DNA of 64,000 nt. It comes from Nitrososphaerota archaeon. GTDB lineage: Archaea; Thermoproteota; Nitrososphaeria; Nitrososphaerales; Gagatemarchaeaceae. Under the pieces are notes generated by a model. That model was not told where the DNA came from, did not search any database, and saw nothing but the letters and a program-made list of their open reading frames with translations. The DNA is taken from contig JAFLZV010000003.1 in the NCBI GenBank assembly GCA_029785375.1, positions 41,518 to 105,517 on the forward strand, read 5' to 3'. The position numbers and the translations under genes were made by a program. This document shows positions 19,073 through 28,996 of this stretch, piece by piece. Numbering within the stretch: the stretch's first letter is position 1; every line of letters begins with the position of its first letter.

Positions 19073-19936
19073 GTGCCGGGCCTTGTGGGAATGGTCGGGC
19101 TAGGGGTGATGGGGAGCCGGATGGCGAGGAACCTGCTCCGTGCAGGGCATATGCTCGTTGTGTATGACAAGATTCCTAGCGCGGTGGAGGAGGCTGTGGG
19201 CGCTGGTGCGGCAGCGGCGAAGACGCCAGAGGAAGTCGCGAGGAAGTGCCGGACCGTTCTCCTTTCTCTCCCGACGACGGAGGTGGTACGGGAAGTCGTA
19301 CTTGGAAAGGAGGGGCTTGTGGGCGGGCTATCTCACGGGGGAGTCGTCATAGACACAAGCACAGTAGACCCTGAGGTAGCGGTGGAGCTCTCTGAAGAGC
19401 TGTCTGCCAAGGGTTGCTACTTTCTGGACGCGCCTGTGAGCGGCGGACCTGAGGGCGCCGATAAGGCGACCCTTTCCATAATGGTTGGCGGAGATGCGTC
19501 AGCGTTCGAAAGGAGCGTAAGCCTCCTGGAGAAGGTCGGGAAGCACGTATTCCATGTCGGCCCGTCGGGGTCCGGCCAGAAGATGAAGTTGTTCAACCAA
19601 GGGCTCGTATCGGTGTACTTCGGGGTCGTATCAGAGTTGTACCCCTGGTCCAGGCGCGCGGGAATTGACGGAGATGCCATTCTGGAAGTGATACAGTCAA
19701 GTTGGGGGGATTCCCCGGTCTTCCGACACTTCATGTCAGTGGTGAGGTCAGGCGAGTTCTCCGACGGAGCGATGGTCAGGTTGTTTAAGAAGGATGTCAC
19801 CCTGCTGTTGAAGAACGCGGAGGACAACGGCAGCAGGATCCCTCTGGTCAGGCTTTCCTTGAGGCTCTTCGAGCGGGCGTCCGAGTCTGGGCACGACAAC
19901 GACGACGCGAGCGTCCTCTGCAAACAGTATGAATAA
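19073..19936 (+). CDS. 3-hydroxyisobutyrate dehydrogenase-like (L-threonate dehydrogenase LtnD-like)
   Basis: GLVGMVGLGVMGSRMARNLLRAGHMLVVYDK, FLDAPVSGGPEGADKATLSIMVGG, GQKMKLFNQ, LFKKDVTLLLKNAED. GTG start at 19073 inferred. Confidence 0.88.
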   Translation: MPGLVGMVGLGVMGSRMARNLLRAGHMLVVYDKIPSAVEEAVGAGAAAAKTPEEVARKCRTVLLSLPTTEVVREVVLGKEGLVGGLSHGGVVIDTSTVDPEVAVELSEELSAKGCYFLDAPVSGGPEGADKATLSIMVGGDASAFERSVSLLEKVGKHVFHVGPSGSGQKMKLFNQGLVSVYFGVVSELYPWSRRAGIDGDAILEVIQSSWGDSPVFRHFMSVVRSGEFSDGAMVRLFKKDVTLLLKNAEDNGSRIPLVRLSLRLFERASESGHDNDDASVLCKQYE

Positions 19937-20391
19937 GCGCCCCCCGTCTCTCTTCATGAGGAAGCTGGGCCCCCATTCGTTCTCCTCCCGCTCGCCTCCT
20001 TACCTGGCTGTTGGAGCCCACTTCCTTGAAGCGCAAGCCGAGCGCAGGGACTGAGGCTGGAGACAACGGGTCGCGCTGGGGGAAAGTTGCCCCCCGCTTA
20101 TACGCCTCCGTGGGAGGGTTCATCTGTCTTGCCGCCGACTGAGACGCTGTATGGCTGGAGTTGACCCACGAAGACGCCAAGGCGGGGAGGGTGTCGCGGT
20201 CCTTGATACCACAGCCTTACGAGGACTTCGGCTGAGACAGCCTGGGCATCAAAGGCTCCTCAGTCCCCTGTGCACTGGGAGCAGCACCGGCGGGCTCAGG
20301 GTCGGCACGTCTTTCATCCGATAAATCCGCAGCCGTGTCCTTGGAGGGGACAAGAGGGTCGCGGCTGCCGCCGTCCCCTCGACCTGGGCGG

Positions 20392-21570
20392 TCAGGGCGG
20401 GGTTGCGGCAGGCGGTTCAGGCTGGTGCTGCGGCCTCAACCAGGTAGGGAGGCCTATTCGGTGCTGACCGTGCTCTTCTGCTGACGCGTACAGGGCCGTC
20501 ATCACTGCCACGCCGTACACTCCCTGGTCCACCGTGCAGAGCGGGAAGGGCGCCTCTGTTTCCCCCTTCTGGACCGCGTCCAAGACCAGCCCGTAGAACT
20601 CCTTGTATTGGACCGAGCCGGGCTGACCGCTGAAAGCCAACTCGGTCAGGGTATTATAGTCCTCCTCGGCTCCTATCACATGGAGGGAATTCCCCTCGAC
20701 GTGGACGCCTCCCTGATCACCTTCTATGGCAATCTGCTGCGTGTCTTCCATGATGTATCCAGCCCAGCATGTCTCCAGGTAGGCGCTCAGACCCCCCTCA
20801 AACTCCACGATCCCAAAACCGACATCCTCAACCTCCACCGGTCCGGGGTAGAAGTCTGGCCTGGTGCGATACCCGTACCTCACTTCCTTCCTCGTCGAGA
20901 AAATGGAGTGGGTTCGGCCTGTAACCGAGACTGGTTTCGGAAAGCCGAGCATGAAGAGCGCGGCGTCGACGGAATGCGAACCGATGTCGAAAACTGATCC
21001 CCCATGTGCAAGTTCCTTCACAAGGAAGGTGGCGGTGGCGGGGACACCCCTCCTCCTGAGATACAAAGCGCGGGCGAAATAAGGCCTTCCCAGCTTCCCT
21101 TCTACCACCATGCGCTTCGCAGCTTGTACATTTCTCTGCAAACGCATCTCGTGCCCAACGACCACGAACTTTCCCTTGGACCGGGCTAGCTGTGCCAAAC
21201 CGATGGCATCTTCGAGCGTCGTGGCCATCGGCTTCTCGACGACCACGTTGGCTCCAGACTCCAACGCCTGCTTAGTAGCGGGCGCATGGAGAGCATGTGG
21301 TATCGCGACGAGCACTAAGTCAGGACTTTCCTTTCCAAGCATCTCTTCATAGCTCTCGTAGAACTTGGGTATGCCGAACTTCTGCTGGACTGCACGCCCT
21401 CTCGAACTGTCAGTGTCCGCACATGCGATCAAGGACGCCGATTCGTTCTGCGATATCGCGGGTAGGTGTACAGCCTGGATCCACGAACCGCACCCTATTG
21501 CTGCGACTTTGAGTTTGCGAACCAAACCATCCTGGGCTCTGGCAGGCGGGGTTTTACGCTTTGACTTCAT
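20392..21570 (-). CDS. Gfo/Idh/MocA family oxidoreductase
   Basis: LKVAAIGCGSWIQAVHLPAISQN, LVLVAIPHALHAPATKQALESGANVVVEKPMATTLEDA, HGGSVFDIGSHSVDAALFM. Confidence 0.93.
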   Translation of the reverse strand: MKSKRKTPPARAQDGLVRKLKVAAIGCGSWIQAVHLPAISQNESASLIACADTDSSRGRAVQQKFGIPKFYESYEEMLGKESPDLVLVAIPHALHAPATKQALESGANVVVEKPMATTLEDAIGLAQLARSKGKFVVVGHEMRLQRNVQAAKRMVVEGKLGRPYFARALYLRRRGVPATATFLVKELAHGGSVFDIGSHSVDAALFMLGFPKPVSVTGRTHSIFSTRKEVRYGYRTRPDFYPGPVEVEDVGFGIVEFEGGLSAYLETCWAGYIMEDTQQIAIEGDQGGVHVEGNSLHVIGAEEDYNTLTELAFSGQPGSVQYKEFYGLVLDAVQKGETEAPFPLCTVDQGVYGVAVMTALYASAEEHGQHRIGLPTWLRPQHQPEPPAATPP

Positions 21571-21735
21571 GGTATAGTACGCGGGGCGCCGTCCGCTAGA
21601 CGGGGCCGTGGCTCGCCCTTTCTGACGTGAGGAGCCCTTCGACCGAATACCAGAGGCTGGCTACATGGCCCCTGTCCCGTCCAGGATAGCCGCGAGACTA
21701 CCCTTGCCATGGCTGTCAGGGTCTGGCTGTTCGTT

Positions 21736-22746
21736 TCATGGTTGCTCGACCTTCACCACACTCCCCGTCTCAACTGACTTGAGCGCCGCCACTGACACGG
21801 CAAGGGCGCTGAAACCGTCTCGAACCGAGGCGAGGCTGTGCTCTGTCTTCCCCTTCAGAACCCACTCTTTGAACGCCGCTATCTCTCTATCGTACAGGTT
21901 CCCCTGAACCGCTTCGTACTCGTCAGCTGGTTTGCCTTGGGCTTGGAGGTGATACCCCCTCTCCAGCTCAGGGGTCCCGACTATCGAACCGAGGGGACCA
22001 TGGATGGCTTCTGAGTTCGTCCCCTTCGTTCCTCTGGGGAGCCCCCAGCTGATGTCGAGGGAGAGCCAGTTCCCCCCTTCGTACCTGACGATGGTACTCA
22101 GCGTGTCCGTTGCGAGCTCCTTGATGGGCTTGACCTCCTCCTTTCCCCTGGCGAAGACGGTCCCCATGCTGAACACTTCCTTGGGCTGGGCACCCGTGAA
22201 GAAGTGAAGGAGATCAATCAGGTGAGGAGCGTAGTCAACTATCGGCCCTCCGTTCATGTTCTTGTCATTCATGGCAAGCTTGAAGCGCACTTCGGCCCAG
22301 TTCTCGACTGAGAATACGACAGGACTCCCTAACGTTCCGGCGTGGAGAAGCCCCCTTATCTTCAGAATTGATTCGGACAGTCTCCGCTGAAGGCCAATGG
22401 CTAGTTTCAGTTCACTCCGGTCTGCCGCCCTGACCATCCTCCGCCCCTGGTCCAGTGTGAGCGCGAGCGGCTTCTCACAGAGCGTATGCACCCCTTTCTT
22501 CACGGAGAATTCGAATACGTCGGCGTGCAGGTTAGCCGGGGTGCATACTGAGACGGCATCAGGTTTGAAAGATTCTATCCCTTCTCTATAGTCAGTGAAG
22601 AAAGTGCGCGCACCTGCCTCCTTCGCGGTCCCCCTAGCCCTATCCTCGTCGACATCCGCCACTGCCGCCTCGTCCACTCCTGCTCTGAGCCAGCCGTTAA
22701 GATGGTTCCTTCCCATAGCACCGGCTCCTACGACGAGTACCTTCAT
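21736..22746 (-). CDS. Gfo/Idh/MocA family oxidoreductase
   Basis: MKVLVVGAGAMGRNHLNGWLRAGVDEAAVADVDEDRA, VHTLCEKPLALTLDQGRRMV, GPIVDYAPHLIDLLHFFTG. Confidence 0.93.
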   Translation of the reverse strand: MKVLVVGAGAMGRNHLNGWLRAGVDEAAVADVDEDRARGTAKEAGARTFFTDYREGIESFKPDAVSVCTPANLHADVFEFSVKKGVHTLCEKPLALTLDQGRRMVRAADRSELKLAIGLQRRLSESILKIRGLLHAGTLGSPVVFSVENWAEVRFKLAMNDKNMNGGPIVDYAPHLIDLLHFFTGAQPKEVFSMGTVFARGKEEVKPIKELATDTLSTIVRYEGGNWLSLDISWGLPRGTKGTNSEAIHGPLGSIVGTPELERGYHLQAQGKPADEYEAVQGNLYDREIAAFKEWVLKGKTEHSLASVRDGFSALAVSVAALKSVETGSVVKVEQP

Positions 22747-23295
22747 GGGGCCGAGGCTCTTCCAACGAAGATTTACGAGTTGCGCGCCAAGAGGGTGTGG
22801 GATAAAACTCGGTCGCCCGCGCCTCGCATGGGCTGTAAGAGTCGATTCTCGTCAAGAACACTTTGGTGCGAAAAGGTTGACAGCATTATGAAGCATAAAT
22901 CGCGATAAGAGCCATTACCTCCCGGTTCCCTTTACGTCGCTGAATCGGAAGGAGTTCCTCTCTGCCGAAGGGGAAATCTGGTCCGACCACGTCCCAGCCT
23001 GTTCGAGTGGGAGTTCAGGGAGGGCCATTCTTTCATCTGGGTCGGCCGAGCCTCGCGCGCACGAAGTACGCAGAAGAGTTTGCAGATCCATCTCACGCGG
23101 TATTGGGGTGCGTCGGCCCAGAGGGTGCTGTGCCGACCTGAATCTCCAGGATGGTCAAGCTATGTACCAGCCGTCACTGAAGGACACGACACTAGTTCTG
23201 AAGCAGATGGAGCTGCTCATGTTGGCTGCGGCGTTGACAGGATTCCCGGGCAGGGCAACTGGCCACGAGGGGAGTTTCGCGAGCATTTCTCATTT

Positions 23296-24102
23296 CTACT
23301 TCGTTCTAAGCCAGTCGTGGTAGTCCTGCTCTATCTGTTCGGTCCATTTTGTATCGATTTCACCCGGCGTGTATCGCCCTTCCAAGAGCCGCTTCTTACC
23401 GAAGACGTCCCGCATGCGGATATCCTCGGATCTTTCGACGACCTCCTGGACCAAGTGAGGAGGTACAAAGACGACACCAGTCACGGTTCCAAGAACAACA
23501 TCCCCTGGGAGGACGGTCGTCCGGCCAATCCGAATTGGTATGTTGACGCCGACCAAGGTCGTCTCGGAGATTGGCGTCGGGTCTATCCCTCGGCAAAAGA
23601 TCACGAAATCAGGTTGAACGAGAATGCCTTGAAAGTCACGGACACCTCCGTCAATCACAGCACCCGCCTTCGTATGCGCGCGTAGCGACGTTGACAGGTT
23701 GTCTCCTACGAAAGTTCCTTCCTTGATCTTCCCGAACATGTCTACAACCATCACATCTCCAGGTACAAGGGTGTCTATGACCCACGAGTTTTGTCCCCCT
23801 ATTCGCCCCTCCTTCCTTCCTGTATCTTCGACGAGGCCGTTCAGGTCGGGCCTCCTCGGGACCATCATGGCAGTGACGACCCTGCCAACGAGGATGCGCT
23901 CTGGGTGTGAACGTAACCAGTTCCCTTCGAACTGGTTGGTGAAACCATGCCCGTGGAGCACGCCCCAGGCCTGCTCAGTAGTGACATCCTTCATGCGTTC
24001 AACCAGTTCGTCTGGAACGCGCGGCCTTCCGTCAGGAAACCTGCCATACGGGTTGAGGCGGGTCAGCTCTATCACAGACTCATGCGGGTTAACTATGTGC
24101 AC
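23296..24102 (-). CDS. RraA-like family protein (HMG/CHA aldolase-like)
   Basis: LVPGDVMVVDMFGKIKEGTFVGDNLSTSLRAHTKAGAVIDGGVRDFQGI, VLPGDVVLGTVTGVVFVPPHLVQEVVE. Confidence 0.87.
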   Translation of the reverse strand: MHIVNPHESVIELTRLNPYGRFPDGRPRVPDELVERMKDVTTEQAWGVLHGHGFTNQFEGNWLRSHPERILVGRVVTAMMVPRRPDLNGLVEDTGRKEGRIGGQNSWVIDTLVPGDVMVVDMFGKIKEGTFVGDNLSTSLRAHTKAGAVIDGGVRDFQGILVQPDFVIFCRGIDPTPISETTLVGVNIPIRIGRTTVLPGDVVLGTVTGVVFVPPHLVQEVVERSEDIRMRDVFGKKRLLEGRYTPGEIDTKWTEQIEQDYHDWLRTK

Positions 24103-24269
24103 AATTTTCCCCTGTGGACAGGACGCGTTGCATCGTCGGTTCGGTTATATAAGACGAGTGACGCGCTTCGCCAGGCAGGTAGCTGGATCGCCGAGAAAGT
24201 AAGAAGGAAACGCGGGCCACGAGGGACTTAAATGTAATATAGAAACTGCCAGCAGCCGTCGGTTGAACT

Positions 24270-25463
24270 ATGGCGAAGATAACAGGGCTGAAGTGCGCGG
24301 TCATAGGCCAGAATCCTGTCGTCAGGATTGCCACTGACGAGGACGTGAGCGGCTTCGCAGAGATAGAATCCAGCAAACCATACGTCAAACCCCAGGTGTT
24401 GTACTACGAAAAGTACATCGTCGGGCAGGATCCAACCGATGTCGAAAGAGTGATGCTGAGGATAAGAAAGCTCGGAAGTTTCAAGCCGTGGGGGAGCGCG
24501 GTTAGCGCCATCGAGACCGCTCTCTGGGACTTGGCGGGAAAGATTGAGGGAGTGTCCGTGCATAAGCTTCTCGGCGGAAAGATACGCGATCGGGTTCGCG
24601 TCTATGACGGCGCTGTGCGGGCTCCGCTGAAAGGGCACTCCCCTGAGGATTACGCGGAAAGCGTTCGGGGTATGAAACAAGCGAGGGAAGGCTTCACCAT
24701 TGTGAAGGAGAAGATAGGCTTCCACTCTGCAATGAGAGAGGAAGTCCCAGATTTCTTCTATGGCGAGGTTGACAGAGGCTCTCTTTACATTAACCGCGGT
24801 TCACTGACAGAGAAGGGGTTGGCCCACATCATCGCCTGTGTAAAGGCGATGAAAGAAGTCCTCGGCGACGAGGTAGGGCTCGCCCTCGACTGTGGCCCAG
24901 GTTGGTCACTCACTTCGGCAATCCAGTTTGCGAGGGCAGTAGAGCAACTGAACATCATGTGGCTTGAAGACATGATAACAGGCGACTACACTCCGTATGT
25001 CTTGGCTGACGTCTACCGGGAGTTGACGAGCGCCACCAGCACCCCAATACACACAGGGGAGCAGATATACCTGAGACAGAATTTCATAGATCTGATAGAG
25101 AAAAGGGCCGTCAGGATAATCGGACCTGATCCCTGCGACATAGGCGGGATAGCGGAGTTGAAGTGGGCGGCAGAATACGCCGACCTGCACGGGATACAGG
25201 TCGCGCCACACGGCACCGGGAACGGGCTCATCGGGCTAGCAGCGCTCGTGCAGATGTCGGCAACCTTGCCCAAGAACTACATCGCCTTCGAGTATCCTGT
25301 TGGAAACCCGGCGTGGTGGTACGACATCGTCGACGGTCTCCCCAACCCCATCGTAGAAGATGGGTTCATCAAAGTCTGGGACAGGCCAGGAATGGGGGTG
25401 GGCCTCAACGAGAGAGCCACGAGGAAGCGTCTCTCCGAAGAAGACGAGGACTTCTTCGACTGA
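24270..25463 (+). CDS. Enolase superfamily (MR/MLE-like) acid-sugar dehydratase
   Basis: AVSAIETALWDLAGKIEGVSVHKLLGGKIRDRVRVYDG, LALDCGPGW, WLEDMITGDYTPY, HTGEQIYLRQNF, PDPCDIGGI, APHGTGN. Confidence 0.9.
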   Translation: MAKITGLKCAVIGQNPVVRIATDEDVSGFAEIESSKPYVKPQVLYYEKYIVGQDPTDVERVMLRIRKLGSFKPWGSAVSAIETALWDLAGKIEGVSVHKLLGGKIRDRVRVYDGAVRAPLKGHSPEDYAESVRGMKQAREGFTIVKEKIGFHSAMREEVPDFFYGEVDRGSLYINRGSLTEKGLAHIIACVKAMKEVLGDEVGLALDCGPGWSLTSAIQFARAVEQLNIMWLEDMITGDYTPYVLADVYRELTSATSTPIHTGEQIYLRQNFIDLIEKRAVRIIGPDPCDIGGIAELKWAAEYADLHGIQVAPHGTGNGLIGLAALVQMSATLPKNYIAFEYPVGNPAWWYDIVDGLPNPIVEDGFIKVWDRPGMGVGLNERATRKRLSEEDEDFFD

Positions 25464-26218
25464 AAGCGCATCCCAGATTCGCTCGCAGGCAGTCACTCGC
25501 ATAACACTCTGCGGATAGAAGCCGCCGACACCGAGTATCCCCGCTTCTGAATGCCCTCTTTGCTGCGCCGCTTTCTCGGGCGCAACATCAGACGGACCAC
25601 GCACCCGCCTTGTTACAGCCTAGGAAAGGGTTCGACCTCTATCACCACCGTGTACCTGACACTAGGAGGGTGATACGTGCATAGCGCGAGAGGTGTGTTT
25701 AGGTCGAAACTTGCAAGAAGCAAAGAAGTAGCTCTGCTTTGACAAATAGGCGACCTTAGAGACAGTCTAGGTGCTGCCGGTTGAGCACGCTTCCATACTT
25801 CCGGGCGCAGACTATCCTGTCCACCTTCGAGGCGACGAGCCGAGCGGGCGTATGCCGTGGTGACCATCCCCGCAGCCGCACAGGAGAGACTCTCCGCATC
25901 CCAGGGACGGGCAACGCTGTACTCGGCTCGGCTATTCGGTGCTTCGGGACCGGGAAGACCGAAAGAACTGACGGATCGGCTTCTCCTGACCTTCATACCA
26001 AAGGGATACGCGGTGCAAGCTTTGCCCACAACAAGGAGGGAGTCCCTATGTTTCGGACATTTCTGCTTACACACCTGGAATCGTGAATGCGGGCGTCCGC
26101 GACGCCTTCGGTCCAAAGGAGCCCAACTCGATGCAGACGAGGAGTTGACCCCCATCGACATAGCAACTAGTGAGGGATTAACTATAAGAGCGCCTCGGAC
26201 GTCAGTCTCGCAGCCGAA

Positions 26219-28777
26219 TTGCTCCCAGTCGAAGCGTCTGCTTTCTCGGTCCCCATGCGCACGAGGGGTGGCGAGGTAGGAGTCTTGGTGTATGTCAAGA
26301 ACCCCTACCCTTACCCAGTGCGTTTCAACATCTCAGGCAAACCGCAACGGGCGCAGCCAGGCTTCTCGCGTCACTTCTCCCAGACCAAGGATAGCAACCT
26401 GAGAGCAGATTTCGAAACCGGAGAGCACTTCGAATTCAAGTTAGGCTCTCCACCGCAACGGACCCATAGGATTCACTTGGCGCCGACTGTCCACACCGAC
26501 TGGGGATACACAGACCTTCAAGAGAGGACCGAGGCGATACACGCTGAAAACATGGAGAAGATGTCGGCCATCGCGTCGGCGGGAGGGAAGTTCGTAGTCG
26601 AGGTGCTCGAACAGTCGGGGGGGGAGGGGATGAAAGGCATGCTCCGTCACAACACAGAGGGGAGGGTGGGCGTCCAGGCGTTCCCCCTCAACGTCCTCAC
26701 TGGGCTCTGTGACCACGAAGAGCTGGTGAGGATGTTCTACCCCGTCAGAGAGCTCAGGAAGAGAGGATTCAAGATAGGCGTCGCAGCCCTCAACGACATC
26801 CCCACGGCGGTCTGGAGCCTCCCCATGGTGCTAAAGGGGGCGGGCATCGCCGCGTATATTCAGGCCTCCAACGCAGACAGAGGCCCGCTGCATTACCTCA
26901 ACCAGGAGATTGAGTCGCCGTTCTGCTGGGTCGGGCCTGACGGCTCTGGCATCGTCTCTTGGTTCTCGGGGGGCTACAGGGGCCTGTTGTCTGGCTTTTC
27001 TGGATACAATCAGGGCGCAAGCGCCGGGCTCCTGGGAGACCTGGGAGAGGCCGAGGCAGGGATCGCTGAATTCTTGCACAACTTCGTATCCCGAGGGTAT
27101 CCGCACGAGGATATGCTGATGTACGGGCTCTTCAGCGACAACGTCCCGGTCTCCGATAAGTTCGTGAAGGTCGTTGAAGAGTTCAGGGAGAAGTGGGAGA
27201 ACCCATCCCTCGTACTATCGACCACCGACGACTTCTTCCGCAAGTTCGAAGGGGCCGAACTCAAGAGCGTGAAGGGGGACTTCGGGGACTACTGGGCAGA
27301 CGGAGCCGCTTCGTCAGCCAAGGAGTTGGCCGTGAACAGGAGGGCAAAGAAGCTGCTCTACTTCCTTGAAGCACTTTTCGCGTTCGAGTATCTCAGGGGG
27401 GCTCCCTACCCCCGGTCTGAGCTCGAAACGATCCGGAGGAATGTCCTCTTCTTCGACGAACACACCTGGGGGGACCACGCTTCCATAAGCGACCCGCTCA
27501 ATCCCAGAGTCCTCGAGGAGTGGAGGGTGAAGTCGCGGTTCGCCTTGGACGCGCTTAGCGGCGCTGAACAGATGTCTTCAGGGGAGTATGTCTCCAACCC
27601 TTTCCCATTCAGTGCGGAAGGCGTTGTGGGGAATTCCCATGTCGCCCTCCCTCCCATGGGGTCGGCTCCCCTCCTGGCGAAGAGCGTGGATGAAATACCC
27701 GTCCTAGGGAACGATGGCGAGTTCGCGACCCCGTTCTACTCACTCAGAGTGGAAGGGGGGAAGATCGTCTCGCTGTCTGACTCGGAATTGGGCGAACTCC
27801 TTGGGAAGGGCTTCGGATTTGACGAGTACGTGTACCTTGCCGGGGGGAAATCGACGGGCATGGAACGCACATACTATCCGGGTCCCCGTTCCCCGGGAGG
27901 AATCACGCCCCCAGCCTACGTGACATATCGCGAATACTCATCGAAGCTTGTTTCGGCCTTCGAAAACGACGACATCCTGGGGCTCGAAGTCGAGGCGACC
28001 GGCTATCTGGCGCGAATTCGGAAGAGGGTGATTCTTCCGAAGAAGAGACGCGAGGTGATAGTAGAGAACACCGTCAGGAAGACCCCCACCTTTGAGAAGG
28101 AAGGCATCTACTTCGCGTTTCCGTTCAACCTGAAGAGCCCGTCTTTCCAAGTGGAAGAGCCTGGGGTGGTGACGGACGTGGAGCGAGAGTACGTGCGCGG
28201 AGGGTGCGTCGAGTGGTTCTCGATGAACGAGTTCGTGCTGCTGAAAGGCGATTTCGACATCGCGTTCCACAGCCAAGACGCCCCCCTAGTAACGCTTGGA
28301 GAGCCGTTCACTGGCAAGTGGAGGCCGAAGGTGGAAGGGGACGTCTCCACACTCTTTTCCTACGTCATGAACAACTACTGGCACACGAATTACAAAGCGT
28401 CGCAGGGGGGCGAACTGGCGTTCAGATACAGACTGACTTCGTCCTCGCAACTGAGGCCCAGCAAAGTCCAGAGGTTCTTCGCTGGCCCTGTGATCGGCAG
28501 GCGACTGGACGCAGATCTCAGGCTCGAGCCTCCCGATGTCGCGGTCACCACAATCAAAAAGTGGGACCTAGGAGAAGGGATGGTCATCAGGCTCCTGGAA
28601 ATGGACGGAGAAGAAAAGGTTCTGAGACTCGCTTCGAAGGCGCTCGTCGGTTTCAAGGCCTACCGCGCCAACCTTCTGGAGGAAATCATCGAACAGGTAG
28701 GTGTGGTGGAAGGGGATGGGATTGAGGTGAGGGTCCCCCCCAGGTCCTACGAGACCTTCGTCTTCGCGAGGAGCTGA
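26219..28777 (+). CDS. Glycoside hydrolase family 38-like (alpha-mannosidase-type) protein
   Basis: HRIHLAPTVHTDWGYTDLQERTEAIHAENMEKM, ALNDIPTAVWSLPMVLKGAGIAAYIQASNADRGP, FFDEHTWGDHASISDP, and a C-terminal beta-sandwich. Divergent member. Confidence 0.65.
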   Translation: MLPVEASAFSVPMRTRGGEVGVLVYVKNPYPYPVRFNISGKPQRAQPGFSRHFSQTKDSNLRADFETGEHFEFKLGSPPQRTHRIHLAPTVHTDWGYTDLQERTEAIHAENMEKMSAIASAGGKFVVEVLEQSGGEGMKGMLRHNTEGRVGVQAFPLNVLTGLCDHEELVRMFYPVRELRKRGFKIGVAALNDIPTAVWSLPMVLKGAGIAAYIQASNADRGPLHYLNQEIESPFCWVGPDGSGIVSWFSGGYRGLLSGFSGYNQGASAGLLGDLGEAEAGIAEFLHNFVSRGYPHEDMLMYGLFSDNVPVSDKFVKVVEEFREKWENPSLVLSTTDDFFRKFEGAELKSVKGDFGDYWADGAASSAKELAVNRRAKKLLYFLEALFAFEYLRGAPYPRSELETIRRNVLFFDEHTWGDHASISDPLNPRVLEEWRVKSRFALDALSGAEQMSSGEYVSNPFPFSAEGVVGNSHVALPPMGSAPLLAKSVDEIPVLGNDGEFATPFYSLRVEGGKIVSLSDSELGELLGKGFGFDEYVYLAGGKSTGMERTYYPGPRSPGGITPPAYVTYREYSSKLVSAFENDDILGLEVEATGYLARIRKRVILPKKRREVIVENTVRKTPTFEKEGIYFAFPFNLKSPSFQVEEPGVVTDVEREYVRGGCVEWFSMNEFVLLKGDFDIAFHSQDAPLVTLGEPFTGKWRPKVEGDVSTLFSYVMNNYWHTNYKASQGGELAFRYRLTSSSQLRPSKVQRFFAGPVIGRRLDADLRLEPPDVAVTTIKKWDLGEGMVIRLLEMDGEEKVLRLASKALVGFKAYRANLLEEIIEQVGVVEGDGIEVRVPPRSYETFVFARS

Positions 28778-28996
28778 CCACGGACGCACTCGAAGGCCGG
28801 CGCTCCAGCAGGGCCCGGGGGAGCTCGATTACATTGTTCGCATCGTAGCGTTCACCAGGACTGAGGACGGCTTGGTTCCGAGCACCAGCCCTAGAGAAGC
28901 ATGGGCCTAGTCAGAGACGCGCCCTTTCGGAGTCGGCTCCTCTTTCTTCCGGAGCTTCCTTCCCGGACAGGCCTCCGGACCCAGGTGTCCTGAGGA

